Assembly (NCBI RefSeq): GCF_000281045.1
Contig: NW_008246076.1
Location: 23,511-87,510 of the forward strand
DNA length: 64,000 nt
Reading direction: 5' to 3'
Origin: Saprolegnia diclina VS20
Lineage: Eukaryota > Oomycota > Saprolegniomycetes > Saprolegniales > Saprolegniaceae
Shown piece by piece: positions 11,475 to 21,106 of the stretch (the first letter of the stretch is position 1; every line of letters starts with the position of its first letter). The translations under genes and the position numbers were made by a program. A model generated the notes under the pieces. It saw nothing but the letters and a program-made list of their open reading frames with translations. It was not told the origin of the DNA and did not search any database.

Positions 11475-11765
11475 CTCAGTTAAAATACACTTCTCTTGAT
11501 GTTAATAAAGAACCGGGCTGGGCCAAATGCGCACTGGCAGGGGAAATATATACCTTCGTGAAGGTGGCAACACTGCGAGGTCGTATCAAAGCTTGTGCGC
11601 TGTGCTAACATCGGCCGGCTCGTGCAGGCGACTGTGCCATGTGAAGTCACGCAAGGTAGTGTTAAATAACGACATGTTGAGGAGAGTAGACTGGTTGACG
11701 ATAGTTAGATCGGATCGCTACCAAAGTCTAACAAGATTCCCTTCCATCGTAGCCGAGAAGTTGGT
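11475..11765. other. Intergenic, 291 bp
   Basis: AT-richer spacer between the DUF6604-like relic and the S15a stop. I see no ORF with family motifs and no repeat. It should hold the S15a 3' end. Confidence 0.5.
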
Positions 11766-12158
11766 TTAGTAGAAGAAACCAATGACCTTGCCACCCGTGT
11801 GCTTGCGGCGGGCTTCGTTGTGGTCCATGATGCCGTACGTCGTCGAGAGGACGATGTGGCCGAACTGGCGCGACGGGAGGAGGTTGTTGATCCACTTCTC
11901 CATGTCCTGGAGCTTGATGTCGAAGCGGGGCGAGATGACACCGCACTTGTTGATGCGGCCGCGGAGCTCGACGACGATCTTGCCGGCGCGGTGGTCGTCG
12001 ACGATCTCGAATTCGCCAATGTAGCCGTTCTTCTGCATGCACTGGAGGAACTTGACGATGACCTTGGACGACGGGCGGATCAACACCTGGCGCTTGCCGC
12101 GCTTTTCGGCGTTGTACATCGTCTTAAGACAATCGGCGAGGACGGACATGCGAACCAT
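11766..12158 (-). CDS. RPS15A: 40S ribosomal protein S15a (uS8)
   Basis: A single uninterrupted 130-aa frame beginning [20 protein letters not shown] and ending in GKVIGFFY is the full length of the eukaryotic uS8 family. Diagnostic blocks are [60 protein letters not shown] and [20 protein letters not shown]. The protein binds helix 21 of 18S rRNA in the small subunit. The start at 12158 is fixed by family length; the frame stays open further upstream but that part has no similarity. A CCAAT-type element lies at 12416-12422. Confidence 0.97.
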   Translation of the reverse strand: MVRMSVLADCLKTMYNAEKRGKRQVLIRPSSKVIVKFLQCMQKNGYIGEFEIVDDHRAGKIVVELRGRINKCGVISPRFDIKLQDMEKWINNLLPSRQFGHIVLSTTYGIMDHNEARRKHTGGKVIGFFY

Positions 12159-12415
12159 GCTACGTAGACGAGGATTAGCCCTCCAGTTCGGCGCCAAGGT
12201 CGGGGGTCGCGCGACCGCCCGCCTCCATAGATTGCCCCGCGGGCCATGCCATGGTACGTAGCCCATGGCCATGGCCGCGGAGCATCTCTTCTGCCCGTGG
12301 CAGGAGTCGCATGAAGACGTACGTGGAAGACTTGTTGAAAGGGAATTCAAAAATGAAAGCAGCGACTGGCCACCATCCCATTGGTCGTGGATCACCAGCA
12401 ATTCCAAGCGGCGTC

Positions 12416-12422
12416 TGATTGG
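12416..12422. promoter_or_regulatory. CCAAT-box element upstream of S15a
   Basis: TGATTGG on the plus strand, 258 bp upstream of the S15a ATG. A related CCATTGG lies at about 12378. This is the same motif found before many other genes in the window. Confidence 0.4.
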
Positions 12423-12760
12423 CTGCCAAAAATCGAGTCTCACAGGTCTATCCTCGCACAACCCATATTTCGACTCACTTGTGGATTGTATGGTATACGT
12501 TTGCAGAGTCTAAACAGAGTTTCTGAGTTGGCGCGCAAAATCCAACCAGTCGCAGGAACGACTAGAGCGTTGATAATGGTACGTTGGCTACTGAGGACGA
12601 CTAGTAGGTCTGGGCGAGACCACAAAGGTCTTGTGGAAGAAGACGTGTTTGAAATGACGTCGCTGCTGCAACCAACGTTAACATTGTTAGTGAATATGAG
12701 TAGAGTATACGAATTCACGAATGTACTATGAGCGAGTCCAATCGTGTACTAGTGCGATGG

Positions 12761-13239
12761 TTATGTCGTAATAGACGCGACGGCGTCAGTGGATGCAATG
12801 CACGAGCTCTCGCAGTCGACGGCAGCAAACTGCACGAGGAGGAGGACGCTTGCTTCAACGCCGGGGGCGACGTCGAGGTAGCTGCCGTCAACGCCGGCGG
12901 CCGGCGGGCGGATCTTGGCCACGGCGGTGTCGTCGCACGTGATGAGAAGCTGCGTGTCCCAGTCGCCTCGACAGACNNNNNNNNNNNNNNNNNNNNNNNN
13001 NNNNNNNNNNNNNNNNNNNNNNNNNNNNNNNNNNNNNNNNNNNNNNNNNNNNNNNNNNNNNNNNNNNNNNNNNNNNTGAGCTGGAGACCGGCAGCGCCAG
13101 TCGCGATATTCACGAGACCGTCCTTGGCGCATCGGTAGGTCACTGCCTCGGCGGAGGCGTGTTGGGGGTGGACCCCCCCCAGCTGCATTGGGACCAGCGG
13201 AATCGAGTCAACCGCCGGCATCGACTGTGTCCCGCCCAT
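12761..13239 (-). CDS. LURP-one-related (tubby C-terminal-like) protein, interrupted by assembly gap
   Basis: The start is the ATG at 13239 and the stop is TAA at 12761; 100 N occupy 12977-13076. Before the gap the frame reads to ...GAAGLQL. After it, it reads VCRGDWDTQLLITCDDTAVAKI, then GSYLDVAPGVEASVLLLVQF. The last block matches the LURP-one-related family ending (YxVxVAPGVDxALxxAL). The two halves are in different frames as given. However, the damaged copy at 13975-14330 supplies 173 bp between the same flanks, and replacing 100 N with 173 bp restores one frame exactly. The gene is therefore probably intact. The family is related to phospholipid scramblases and plant defence proteins; its role here is unknown. 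Confidence 0.65.
12977..13076. other. Assembly gap (100 N)
   Basis: A run of exactly 100 N, the usual placeholder for a gap of unknown size. By comparison with the paralogous segment at 14139-14311, the true length should be about 173 bp of coding sequence. Confidence 0.95.
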
Positions 13240-13375
13240 ACTAAGACCCTTGCAGACTCGAAAGTTGTCCAGGGTGTAAATATACTCACAGAACCGTTTT
13301 GCCGCACCTGGTCCGTGACGAGCAACTTAACCTAAAACACTATTTACGGTGTCATCACATATGACGCTGCGCCTG

Positions 13376-13480
13376 GATCACGCGGCCGAGCTCGCACTTG
13401 ACCAAGATGCTCGGGTCCTGCTCGACCTCGTCGTCCCACCCACCCGCTGCGCTCAGGCTTGGGCCGTCGCATCACCCGCA
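13376..13480 (-). pseudogene. Inverted fragment of the 5' end of the gene at 14511
   Basis: Read on the minus strand, this stretch reproduces the coding region around residues 10-45 of the 14511 gene (GACGACGAGGTCGAGCAGGA and the following GTGCGAGCTCGGCCG are shared). It has small indels, a tandem GGGTGGGTGGGA error and no start. It is a truncated, inverted duplicate with no coding capacity. Confidence 0.7.
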
Positions 13481-13534
13481 ATATGTGCTCGACCGACACA
13501 CACGTCATGATGGCTTATGGCCACAAGCCCTAGC

Positions 13535-13665
13535 TAGTATCAATGTATCGATCCGAAACAAAACGGATAAAACGTCGAACCCGACGGCCCAAACAGCCGT
13601 GCAAAGTTGTGACGATGATAAGCGCACAAAGGCAAGAGGTGGCGCCACGTCAGTTGCAGAGAAGC
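13535..13665 (+). pseudogene. Diverged fragment of the Dph6 gene region
   Basis: The stretch from the CTAGTATCAATGTATC motif through GAGGTGGCGCCACGTCAG matches, in the same orientation, an exon-intron region of the diphthamide gene at about 15404-15525. The match is interrupted by many substitutions and small indels. It covers part of one intron and one exon only. Confidence 0.5.
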
Positions 13666-13974
13666 GTATCCATGGCCGAGTCGCAAGGGGACGAAGTGTG
13701 CTATTCGTTAAAGTCTCGGTGACAGGGCTTTGAAAATTGCAATTCACCAGCCAGATGTCATTGCCGGCGACTAATCTAACGACCAACCTCGTCGCTTGGG
13801 CTCGAGCTTCAACCTCGTAGTGCAGTATTGCTGCGGGTAGAAGCCAGAGCTGCCCGAGCAAGAGGCAGTAGGATTGGCGTCCAGACTTAGTACACGGATT
13901 CGCTGACGGCGATTTATGTTTCTTGTCGCGTCCTCACGAGTCCGCAATGGCCGCTAAGGCGTCGGTGGATGCGA

Positions 13975-14330
13975 TACACGAGCTCTCGCAGTCGGCGGTG
14001 GCAAATATTGCACGAGGAGGAGGACGCCTACCTCAACGCCGGGGGCGACGTCGATGTAGCGGCCGGCGGGCGGATCTTGGCCACGGCGGTGTCGTCGCAC
14101 GTGATGAGAAGCTGCGTGTCCCAGTCGCCTCGACAGACAAGCCTGAACCAGCTATTGCGCACGAGGAGCTTCAAGATCTGCGTCTTGGTCGTGCCGGCGA
14201 AGACACGGTACGTGTGATGGTATGAGAAGAGGTCCTTTGAGAGCGTTGCGACCACGGCCTTGTTGGCGTTGAGGAGCGAGGCCGAGCTCCGCAGAAAGCC
14301 GCTCGTGTCGGTGAGCTGGAGACCGGCATG
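13975..14330 (-). pseudogene. Truncated, frameshifted copy of the LURP-one-related gene
   Basis: The minus strand reads GLQLTDTSGFLRSSASLL through YHHTYRVFAGTTKTQILKLL to CRGDWDTQLLITCDDTAV, nearly identical to the gene at 12761-13239. The 5' end of that gene is missing: similarity stops at the GAGCTGGAGACCGGCA boundary near 14327. A 16-bp deletion after RPPAA shifts the frame to an early stop. It is useful because it preserves the segment hidden by the N gap. Confidence 0.8.
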
Positions 14331-14419
14331 ACGATCGGTCGACAACACTATTTCCGGTCGATTCGTTTTCAGACTAAATGCAACGTCTGGTCCCGGGCCC
14401 GGCTCTTTGTGCTTGCATG

Positions 14420-14426
14420 TGATTGG
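14420..14426. promoter_or_regulatory. CCAAT-box element upstream of the 14511 gene
   Basis: TGATTGG 85 bp before the ATG, followed closely by another CCCAAT near 14436. Same element as at other starts here. Confidence 0.4.
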
Positions 14427-14510
14427 CCACCCAGCCCAATATTGAGCGTGGCAATACAAAGATCAAGATAGGCGACCACGGGCCTCGGGCCAATATTAGA
14501 TATTCGAGCC

Positions 14511-15263
14511 ATGGCGTATCACTTTGACCCGTACGCGACGGCCCGCCGGCCCAAGGCCAAGCGCAGCGGGTGGGACGACGAGGTCGAGCAGGACCTGAGC
14601 ATCTCGCGCAAGTGCGAGCTCGGCCGCTGGATCGAGTGCGGCATCTGCGTCGACAAGGCCGGGAAGCACTCGGTCATCCAGGCCGACGCCGCCTTCGGCC
14701 TCAAAAAGTGGAAGCGCCACATCAACGGCGCCTGCCACCTCAAGAACGCCGGCCTTGCGCCGCCCGAGCCGCGCCCCGCGCCGATGCTACACGCGCTGCC
14801 GATCGAGCCGCCGACGCTGTTAGAGGCGACGCCGACGATGCGCTGTCCGGGGCTCTACGGCGGCGACCCCAAGTACCTCGCCTTGATGGTGCAGTACGGC
14901 GACATCAAGTCGGAGCGGCTCGAGATTGTTGCGACCATGGGCGGGATCGGCGCCTTCTCCAAGCAGTGCACCAAGGCTGCGTACGATGGCAGCGCCCACC
15001 GCAAGAAGACGTCCAAGCACCAGATGAAGACGGCGTGCATGGCCTGCTACGAGCTCGCGGGCGACGAGCGCGACAGCTTTTGCAAGCGCGTCGACAACAT
15101 GGAGCGCGTCGACATGGTCCTCGATGCGATGCTCTCCAACCACAAGGGTCCGTTGGCGAAGAAGGTGATTGTCGACTTTACAAAGAGCAACACCAAGGCG
15201 AACCCGAACTGGAACTACCTCCTCGAGAAGGCCAAGCTCTTCAAGGCGGCCATGAACTACTGA
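14511..15263 (+). CDS. Uncharacterised Cys/His-containing protein
   Basis: An intronless 250-aa ORF with coding-like base composition. I do not recognise the family. Residues 38-80 contain CELGRWIECGIC, then a Trp-Lys-x-His-Ile segment and CHLKNAG. This is a CxxC..HxxxxCH arrangement that could bind zinc and is reminiscent of BED-like or treble-clef folds, but it is not assignable by eye. A second cysteine cluster (TACMACYELAGDERDSFCKR) lies near residue 180, and the C-terminus is lysine-rich and helical. The stop at 15261-15263 lies 3 bp from the stop of the convergent Dph6 gene. A damaged inverted copy of its 5' end sits at 13376-13480. Confidence 0.75.
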   Translation: MAYHFDPYATARRPKAKRSGWDDEVEQDLSISRKCELGRWIECGICVDKAGKHSVIQADAAFGLKKWKRHINGACHLKNAGLAPPEPRPAPMLHALPIEPPTLLEATPTMRCPGLYGGDPKYLALMVQYGDIKSERLEIVATMGGIGAFSKQCTKAAYDGSAHRKKTSKHQMKTACMACYELAGDERDSFCKRVDNMERVDMVLDAMLSNHKGPLAKKVIVDFTKSNTKANPNWNYLLEKAKLFKAAMNY

Positions 15264-15266
15264 GAC

Positions 15267-17843
15267 TTAGAGCTGGCGCGCCAGCCAGAGATCGGTCTCG
15301 AGCAGATCGGCATCCATCGCCAGCAGCTGGATGACGCACGCTGCGTCACCGGCAATGTGCTCGACGGGCACAAACGTTGTCGCCACATCCACGTCCACCA
15401 GTCCTAGTTTCAATGTATCAATCAATATCCAACCAAAAAATGCAAAAATATACCTGACGGCAGTGCAAAGTCGTGGACGAGATGGACGCGCAAGTGCAGG
15501 AGGTGGCGCCACGTCAGCTGCGCGCGCGCGAGGAGCTTGCGCAGCGCTGCGCACACGTCGCCCGTCGCATCCGGCGCCACAAAGAGAAACCCGACTGCCA
15601 ATTTGCGCGCCAGGACCGACACGTCGCTGCGTAGTCCGTCCGACTCTATATACATATAGATGGACAACCTGTCCACAACGATCAGGACGCACCGCAATGA
15701 AAGGTCGTCGGCGCAAACGTCGCGTACGCCTTGTGCGTAAGTGCGAGGAGCTCGACTTCGACCGGCGCCGCCTTGGGCAGCATCGGCACGGCCACCACTG
15801 CGATCGGGGACCGCGTCTATACGTTCTTAGGTCAGCAACGACATGCGATAACGAAGGAGGTACGGCCAGTGCGAGCCGCTGGGTCGTCTTGTCGTGCTCG
15901 TCGTCGCTCTCGTCGCTGTCGAGGTCGTGCGCATACGCGTCCAGATGGGCGGCGTTGGCCTGCAGCTGCTCGCGGCTCAAGTCTGCGAGCGCGCCGCCGA
16001 CGCCGGACGTGTACGTATGGTAGACCAGCGTCGAGACGACGTGGCGCAAGTTGGAGTCGACGGCTTCGAGGACCCGGACGCCGTTGCGGAAGCTCTACGG
16101 CACAATCTCGGATACGATTCATATGCGCAACGTCGTACGAGGTGGAGGTTGGCGGTCGGCGACGTCGACGGTAGCAGCGTCATGGTCTCGGGCACGAGCG
16201 GGATCTGTCCGGCGCAGCACACGACACTCCGTGCAATCTATATACATCCTGAGGCGATACTGTAATATATGAATCAAGAATGACGCACCGTCGTCGCCTG
16301 GCTGTACGGGCCAATGCACATGGGCGCCCACTCGCTGAGGCTCTGGATGTACAGCACGTCGCGCTGCGTCGCAGTGAGCTGGAACGGGTCCGCGCCTTCA
16401 AAAATATGAGAAAAATTGAAACATTGAAACATTGAAGCAAGACCGGCGCCACGGAGCGCGAGGCAGTCGAGCTGGACGGCGGATGCCATGTCGACTTGGA
16501 CGCAACTGCGCGAGGGCGGCAAGAGACCCGGAAAGTACGAGCCGTAGACCGCATTCAAGACCGCAAACTGCGCCATGTCCTGGACGTAAATGTGCACAAA
16601 GAGCACATTGCCCAAGCCCGCGCCGTGCAAGCGGAGCTCGTCTACATCGTATTTCAACGTTGTGCTCAATATTGTCATATCGCGTCGATACCTTGGAGTG
16701 TCGCAAAGATCGCGTGCACTTGGTCGGGCAGCGGCAGCGTCTGGTCGGCGCACGTAAGGCCCGAGACCATGATTTGGTTGCGGTAGATTCGGCTGCGAGC
16801 GCGTCCGTGCGGCAAGGCCGGGCGCAGCGCGCGGGGCACAAGCATCGCCGGCGCGTCACCGGGGTGCGGTGACGACGCACTCGGCGGCGGCGGCGGGAAG
16901 GCGTCGGCGGTCTTGTCTTCGAGGTGCAGAGCGTCGATGCAGTAGAGACCGACGGGCGCAAACATGTCGTCGGCGTGGATCTCGATGCGCGCCGCGTCAC
17001 TAGAGACACATATTGTCCATAGTCTTTTGAGAGACAAGAAATAGTGTGTACATGACGATGCGCTTCTTGAAGAGCGGGCAGTCGAGCGTCAGGGTCTCGT
17101 ACTCGCCGCCTTCGCCGCAGATATGGAACTGGTACTTTTCGTGCTAAGACAGAATTTGGTACAGTGTAAGCGACAAGGATATACAGTACGAGGTCGAGAA
17201 AGGTCGGGTAGAGGTCCGCAATGGAGCGGCCGAGGTGCTTGCGCGGATGCAGCCCTAGCACGGAGCGCATGAGGGCGATGGCGAAGAGGAGGAGGGTACC
17301 CATGGATGCGACCTTGACGACGATCGAGTGCAAGTCGGCGTCGATCATCTCTTGCATGAGCTCGTCCTGCTCCTTGCGCCAGAGGTACGCCACGGATGTG
17401 AGCCCTAAGCGCGCGCACCTACGTTGATACGCTTAGCGTAGTCGTGGGCAAGCGTTGGCATACACGTTCTCGACGCGTGTGCGCTGGTAGTTGGAGAAGA
17501 TCGCGCCCGTGTTGACGGCCTCGACGTCGGGGTACTGGCGCTGGACCTCGGCGAGCAGCGCGTAGAGGTCTTCAACTTCGTCGCCCTCGGTCGGCGCGTA
17601 GCCCATCTCGGTGGCCAGCGACTGCCCACGCAGCGTGTGCATGACCAGCGGCAGCTCCATGCAGGCGGCGATGCTCGCGACGACGTGCGTGCCAATGGAC
17701 TGGAACATGAACGAGTCGACTTCGGCGTTGGCGGCCGGCGGCTGCAGCGTCGCGAGGCAGACGATCTCGTGGCCATGCTGCTCGCACTTGAGAAGCGAGT
17801 AGATGCTGTCCTTGCCTCCGCTCACGAGCGCCACGACCTTCAT
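15267..17843 (-). CDS. Diphthine--ammonia ligase (Dph6/ATPBD4) fused to RidA-like domains, about 11 exons
   Basis: The N-terminus MKVVALVSGGKDSIYSLLKC is the PP-loop ATP-pyrophosphatase motif. Next come HVVASIAACMELPL, GDEVEDLYALL, RVENVCARLG (restored by removing the 45-bp intron 17419-17463) and AYLWRKEQDELMQEMI. Then GLHPRKHLGR (restored by splicing) and CGEGGEYETLTLDCPLFKK, all diagnostic of Dph6. RidA/YjgF-type sequence follows: VHIYVQDMAQFAVLNAVYG, LLPPSRSCVQVDM, SLSEWAPMCIGPYSQA, AGQIPLVPETMTLLP. Dph6 performs the last step of diphthamide synthesis on eEF2, using ATP and ammonium. The Dph6-RidA fusion is known from yeast and plants. Roughly ten introns of 43-50 bp; total about 700 aa. 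Confidence 0.9.
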
Positions 17844-18731
17844 CGGTGGTTCGGCGCTGTTGCACGGAAATAGTGTGCATCCTGCATGAAATCGTGTGAT
17901 CACAACCGAGTGCTGTCGATATGGCACTGTCTCGGTGCATCTACTTCGAGTACCAGCGAGAAGGACGCAGGTGCAGAGACAGTGGCGCCAGACATGACGT
18001 GAGACGCCATCGGTCGCGATATTTCCTTCGCCTCCATCGTGACGGCAACTCAGATGCACCTTTCAACGGCAAGTACAGAGACCCGCAAACCAAATCCTGA
18101 AGTCTATATGTATATACGCTGGCTCGTTCGTATACTGGGTTAAACTAATTCTCATAACTAGCTTGTGTAGTAGAGAAACGTGGTGGCGCGACCCTTCGTT
18201 GCTTACAGAGCCGTGGGAGTGCCACGTAATACGTAGCGACACCGTCCACCCGTCGCGACACTCTGCAGCGTTGACAAAGCGACGACTCGAAGTGCCAGGT
18301 TTGTTGCTACTCAGTAAGCCCACCGCTCTCTTCGGTCCACAGCGCGGACGACAACGGCCAAACGGTTTCATTATGGTCGCCAAGTTCGGACGTGTCATTA
18401 CACGCGTCAGACGCTGGATCCTGATTTTGCTCGTGACTGCAAGGCCGAACGTTCCCCCAAAACAGACGCGCGTGCTCACGCATACCACTGGCGCCTGCCT
18501 CCTTGAGTTGCCCACGCGGCCACCTTGAGTTGCCAACGCAGCCTGCGTGCCATAGAAAATGAGGAGCGTCCTTGTCTTCGCGTCAACACCGACGTAGCCG
18601 CGCGTTACGCAGGTCTTGCTGCTCGTTAGAATTTGGCGCCTGTCGCCTATAACCAATGTGTGTCGCTTGACGCCGCCGTCCCACGGTGCATTCCGGGTCG
18701 GAGGCCATCCCCAGTTTTGATAAATCTCGCC
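17844..18731. other. Intergenic, about 890 bp
   Basis: Divergent spacer between the Dph6 start and the first Cys/His-repeat gene. It contains an imperfect direct repeat (CTTGAGTTGCC.CGC at about 18502 and 18524). A 197-codon minus-strand ORF (18063-18656) lacks an ATG-based start context, family motifs and composition bias, so I do not call it a gene. Confidence 0.5.
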
Positions 18732-19331
18732 ATGTCACGCTGCTTCGTTCTCGGGTGCGACCTGCCGCCGACGGACGCCACGAGCCAAAAATGCGAAAAG
18801 CACAAGCACCGCGCCAAGTGCCAAGGCGACCCGCTCTGCTACAACCAGGTGTACGCGCGCGGCCGCTGCGTGCGCCACGGCGGCAAGAAGCCGTGCTTGT
18901 ACCATGGATGCACGGGCAACGCGCGCCGCAACGACATGTGCCACCGCCATGGCGGCGCCCGCCACCGGCTCTGCTCCGAGCCTGGCTGCGACAAGATCGT
19001 GAGCGAGCGCCGCAAGTGCTCCCGGCACGGCGACACGGCGCTCTGCCACTTCCCCCGCTGCCTCCTCAAGGCGCGGCTGCAGGGCTACTGCGGGACGCAC
19101 TACCGCTACAAGGCGCAGCACATTGAGCCAACCGCGTGGAACGTTGTGGACGTCGCGATGCGCAACGACGCACCGCTCGCCGAGGTCGAGTCGCAGATTT
19201 TGAGCAGTCTCTTGGACGACTGCGCGATCGACGAGACAAGCTTCCACGTCCTGCACGTGACGCGGTCCGAGTCGGTGCACATGCCGGCCGTGGACCTTCG
19301 CGACCACAAGACGCCGCCGCGCCGGCCTTGA
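18732..19331 (+). CDS. Cys/His-repeat protein (WRKY19-like zinc-knuckle family), copy 1
   Basis: Intronless, 199 aa. The sequence is built from about five repeats of the form C-x4-C-x10-C-x2-H-G-G: CQGDPLCYNQVYARGRCVRHGG, CLYHGCTGNARRNDMCHRHGG, CSEPGCDKIVSERRKCSRHG, CHFPRCLLKARLQGYCGTH. Oomycetes carry expanded families of such proteins, often annotated as WRKY transcription factor 19-like because plant WRKY19 has similar repeats; no WRKY domain is present here. Each unit probably binds a metal. The C-terminal 60 residues are acidic and unstructured. The start at 18732 (CGCCATGTCA) is the first ATG before the repeats. Two relatives follow at 20196 and 20750. Confidence 0.85.
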   Translation: MSRCFVLGCDLPPTDATSQKCEKHKHRAKCQGDPLCYNQVYARGRCVRHGGKKPCLYHGCTGNARRNDMCHRHGGARHRLCSEPGCDKIVSERRKCSRHGDTALCHFPRCLLKARLQGYCGTHYRYKAQHIEPTAWNVVDVAMRNDAPLAEVESQILSSLLDDCAIDETSFHVLHVTRSESVHMPAVDLRDHKTPPRRP

Positions 19332-20195
19332 TTTATACGCAAACACACGCTTTTAGAGCGTACATTCTAGTATCATTGCATGAGCGCACGAGGCGCTACC
19401 TCATCTTACAAGTCCTTTCTCTATATATCTATCTACTAATACAATTGAGCTACTACCTAATCCGCTTCATTCGTCTTCACACGACGAGGTGCGGGCAACC
19501 GCTGAATCTTCTTGCTGCGCCGAGACACGAGCGCGCGACAGGCGGCGACAGCGACGTGGCCCGTCCAGGGGCACGCGAAAGAAGGTGGTCAAGCTGGCTC
19601 GTACTGCAAGTGCAAAGTCCGCGGTCCGGTGCTTTTTTGAGCTTCAACGAGCGAAAGCTTGAGGTGGCGACAACGACGACGCACCGCTGTTGCCACCGTC
19701 TTCTGCTCACGCCAGCATGCAGCGCATCGACGTGGATTCATAAAACTAATTCTTTTGCAGCGGAAAATAGTCTTGTGCAATTTGTAGTTGGGTCGATGGC
19801 GCTACGGTACATGCTTGCGTCAACTGGCTAGCGGCGATCCTCCCAGGAGTTTGCGTCTGGTCTGTCGATGTGTAATCGCGCGTGTTTGGAGCGACATCCT
19901 GGTTTGAAATTAGGACATGGCGCGGCCTGGACTTGAAGCCACCGTGCTGCACAAACGACAGGCGGCCCCGAGATGCTGCATGGACGAGGCGATGCTACAT
20001 TCTGCATGCCTTTGCCTATGGACGGCGCTGCCTCTGGGTATGGCCCTTCCAAAGAGAGGAATGGTGGCCAGTATGAGAGCACAGAGGAGCACGAGCAATG
20101 CGGCTTGAACTCGAGACAGCTGGTGTGGTGACTCACTTGGTGACTCACTACTAGGCCTGCTGAGTCATTCCCGTTCGATCGTCTGCACCGTGTGA
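19332..20195. other. Intergenic, about 860 bp
   Basis: The first 120 bp are AT-rich (TATATATCTATCT and similar) and probably hold the 3' UTR of the preceding gene. I see no family motifs or repeats in the rest. Confidence 0.5.
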
Positions 20196-20705
20196 ATGGC
20201 CGCGACATGCCTCTTTTGCGCCAACCCGGCGCCGCCCGGCCGCACCAAGTGCACCTTCCACCGCCACCGCGCCGTGTGCATCGGCGCGCCCGGCTGCACC
20301 AACCAAGTGTACGCGCGCCAGCGCTGCGTCCGGCATGGCGGCAAGCGGCGCTGCCACGTCGAGGGCTGCGAGAGCTACGCTCGGAACCGCAACCTGTGCT
20401 TTCACCACGCCGCGTCCGTCTTGCCGCCCAAAACGTGCGCCGTCGACGGCTGCGAGAAGCGCGCGCACGCCAAGAACAAGTGCTTGCCCCACAGCGGCGT
20501 CCGACGCTGCCGGGCCGAGGGCTGCCTCCTCTACGCCCGCCACGCCGGCTACTGCACCCACCACCGCCAAGAGACCCCGCCAGCCTCGCCAGCAAAAAGT
20601 ACATTCGTCGTCAAGAGTAATGACGCCGATGGGGACGATGACAGCGGGTGGTTTGAGGACGTCTGGAGCCGGGTCCCGTACCCCCCGCTCGCAACCACAT
20701 TCTAA
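20196..20705 (+). CDS. Cys/His-repeat protein (WRKY19-like), copy 2
   Basis: Intronless, 169 aa. Repeats run CIGAPGCTNQVYARQRCVRHGG, CHVEGCESYARNRNLCFHH, CAVDGCEKRAHAKNKCLPHSG, CRAEGCLLYARHAGYCTHH. This is the same C-x4-C-x10-C-x2-H(GG) unit as the gene at 18732, and the unit containing NQVYARxRCVRHGGK is nearly identical between the two. The tail is acidic (DADGDDDSGWFEDVW). The ATG at 20196 lies directly before the first CxxC. Probably a metal-binding regulator; function not established. Confidence 0.85.
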   Translation: MAATCLFCANPAPPGRTKCTFHRHRAVCIGAPGCTNQVYARQRCVRHGGKRRCHVEGCESYARNRNLCFHHAASVLPPKTCAVDGCEKRAHAKNKCLPHSGVRRCRAEGCLLYARHAGYCTHHRQETPPASPAKSTFVVKSNDADGDDDSGWFEDVWSRVPYPPLATTF

Positions 20706-20749
20706 CACGACCACGCAGAATGATGACAACTTGTATGGATTCTAGTGTG

Positions 20750-21106
20750 TCACGAAGGCGACGATCGAGGCTGGTGACCGAGGCAGAGACCGCGCAGGCG
20801 GCCAAAGTCCGAGCAGTGGGGAACCCGGCACTTGACGCCCCCGCCGTGCACCCGGCAAAAGCCGCCGGCCTGCGACGGTGTGTTGCATTTGGGCGCGCCG
20901 CACTGACGGGCGCCGCCGTGGTGCGTGCAGAGGCCGAGGAGGCGCGCGTAGCTCCAGCACGAGTCGACGCGGCACTTGCGCCGGCGGTTCATGCGGCGGA
21001 TGGTTGGGTCGACGTACTCTGTCGACGACGCGTGGGCAAGGCAGAGGAGGCGCACCTTGGCGTACCGGCGGCAGTTGGGCGACGCGCAGAGCTGCAGCGG
21101 ACGCAT
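20750..21106 (-). CDS. Cys/His-repeat protein (WRKY19-like), copy 3
   Basis: Intronless, 118 aa, converging on copy 2 with only 44 bp between stop codons. Repeats: CASPNCRRYAKVRLLCLAH, CRVDSCWSYARLLGLCTHHGG, CGAPKCNTPSQAGGFCRVHGG, CRVPHCSDFGRLRGLCLGH. It is shorter than its neighbours and lacks their acidic tail. It is more diverged from copies 1 and 2 than they are from each other. Confidence 0.8.
   Translation of the reverse strand: MRPLQLCASPNCRRYAKVRLLCLAHASSTEYVDPTIRRMNRRRKCRVDSCWSYARLLGLCTHHGGARQCGAPKCNTPSQAGGFCRVHGGGVKCRVPHCSDFGRLRGLCLGHQPRSSPS

Noticed and set aside
18063..18656. 197-codon minus-strand ORF between Dph6 and the Cys/His-repeat cluster
   Set aside because: No family motif, no domain-like hydrophobic pattern and no coding-type third-position bias compared with neighbours. 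Probably chance.
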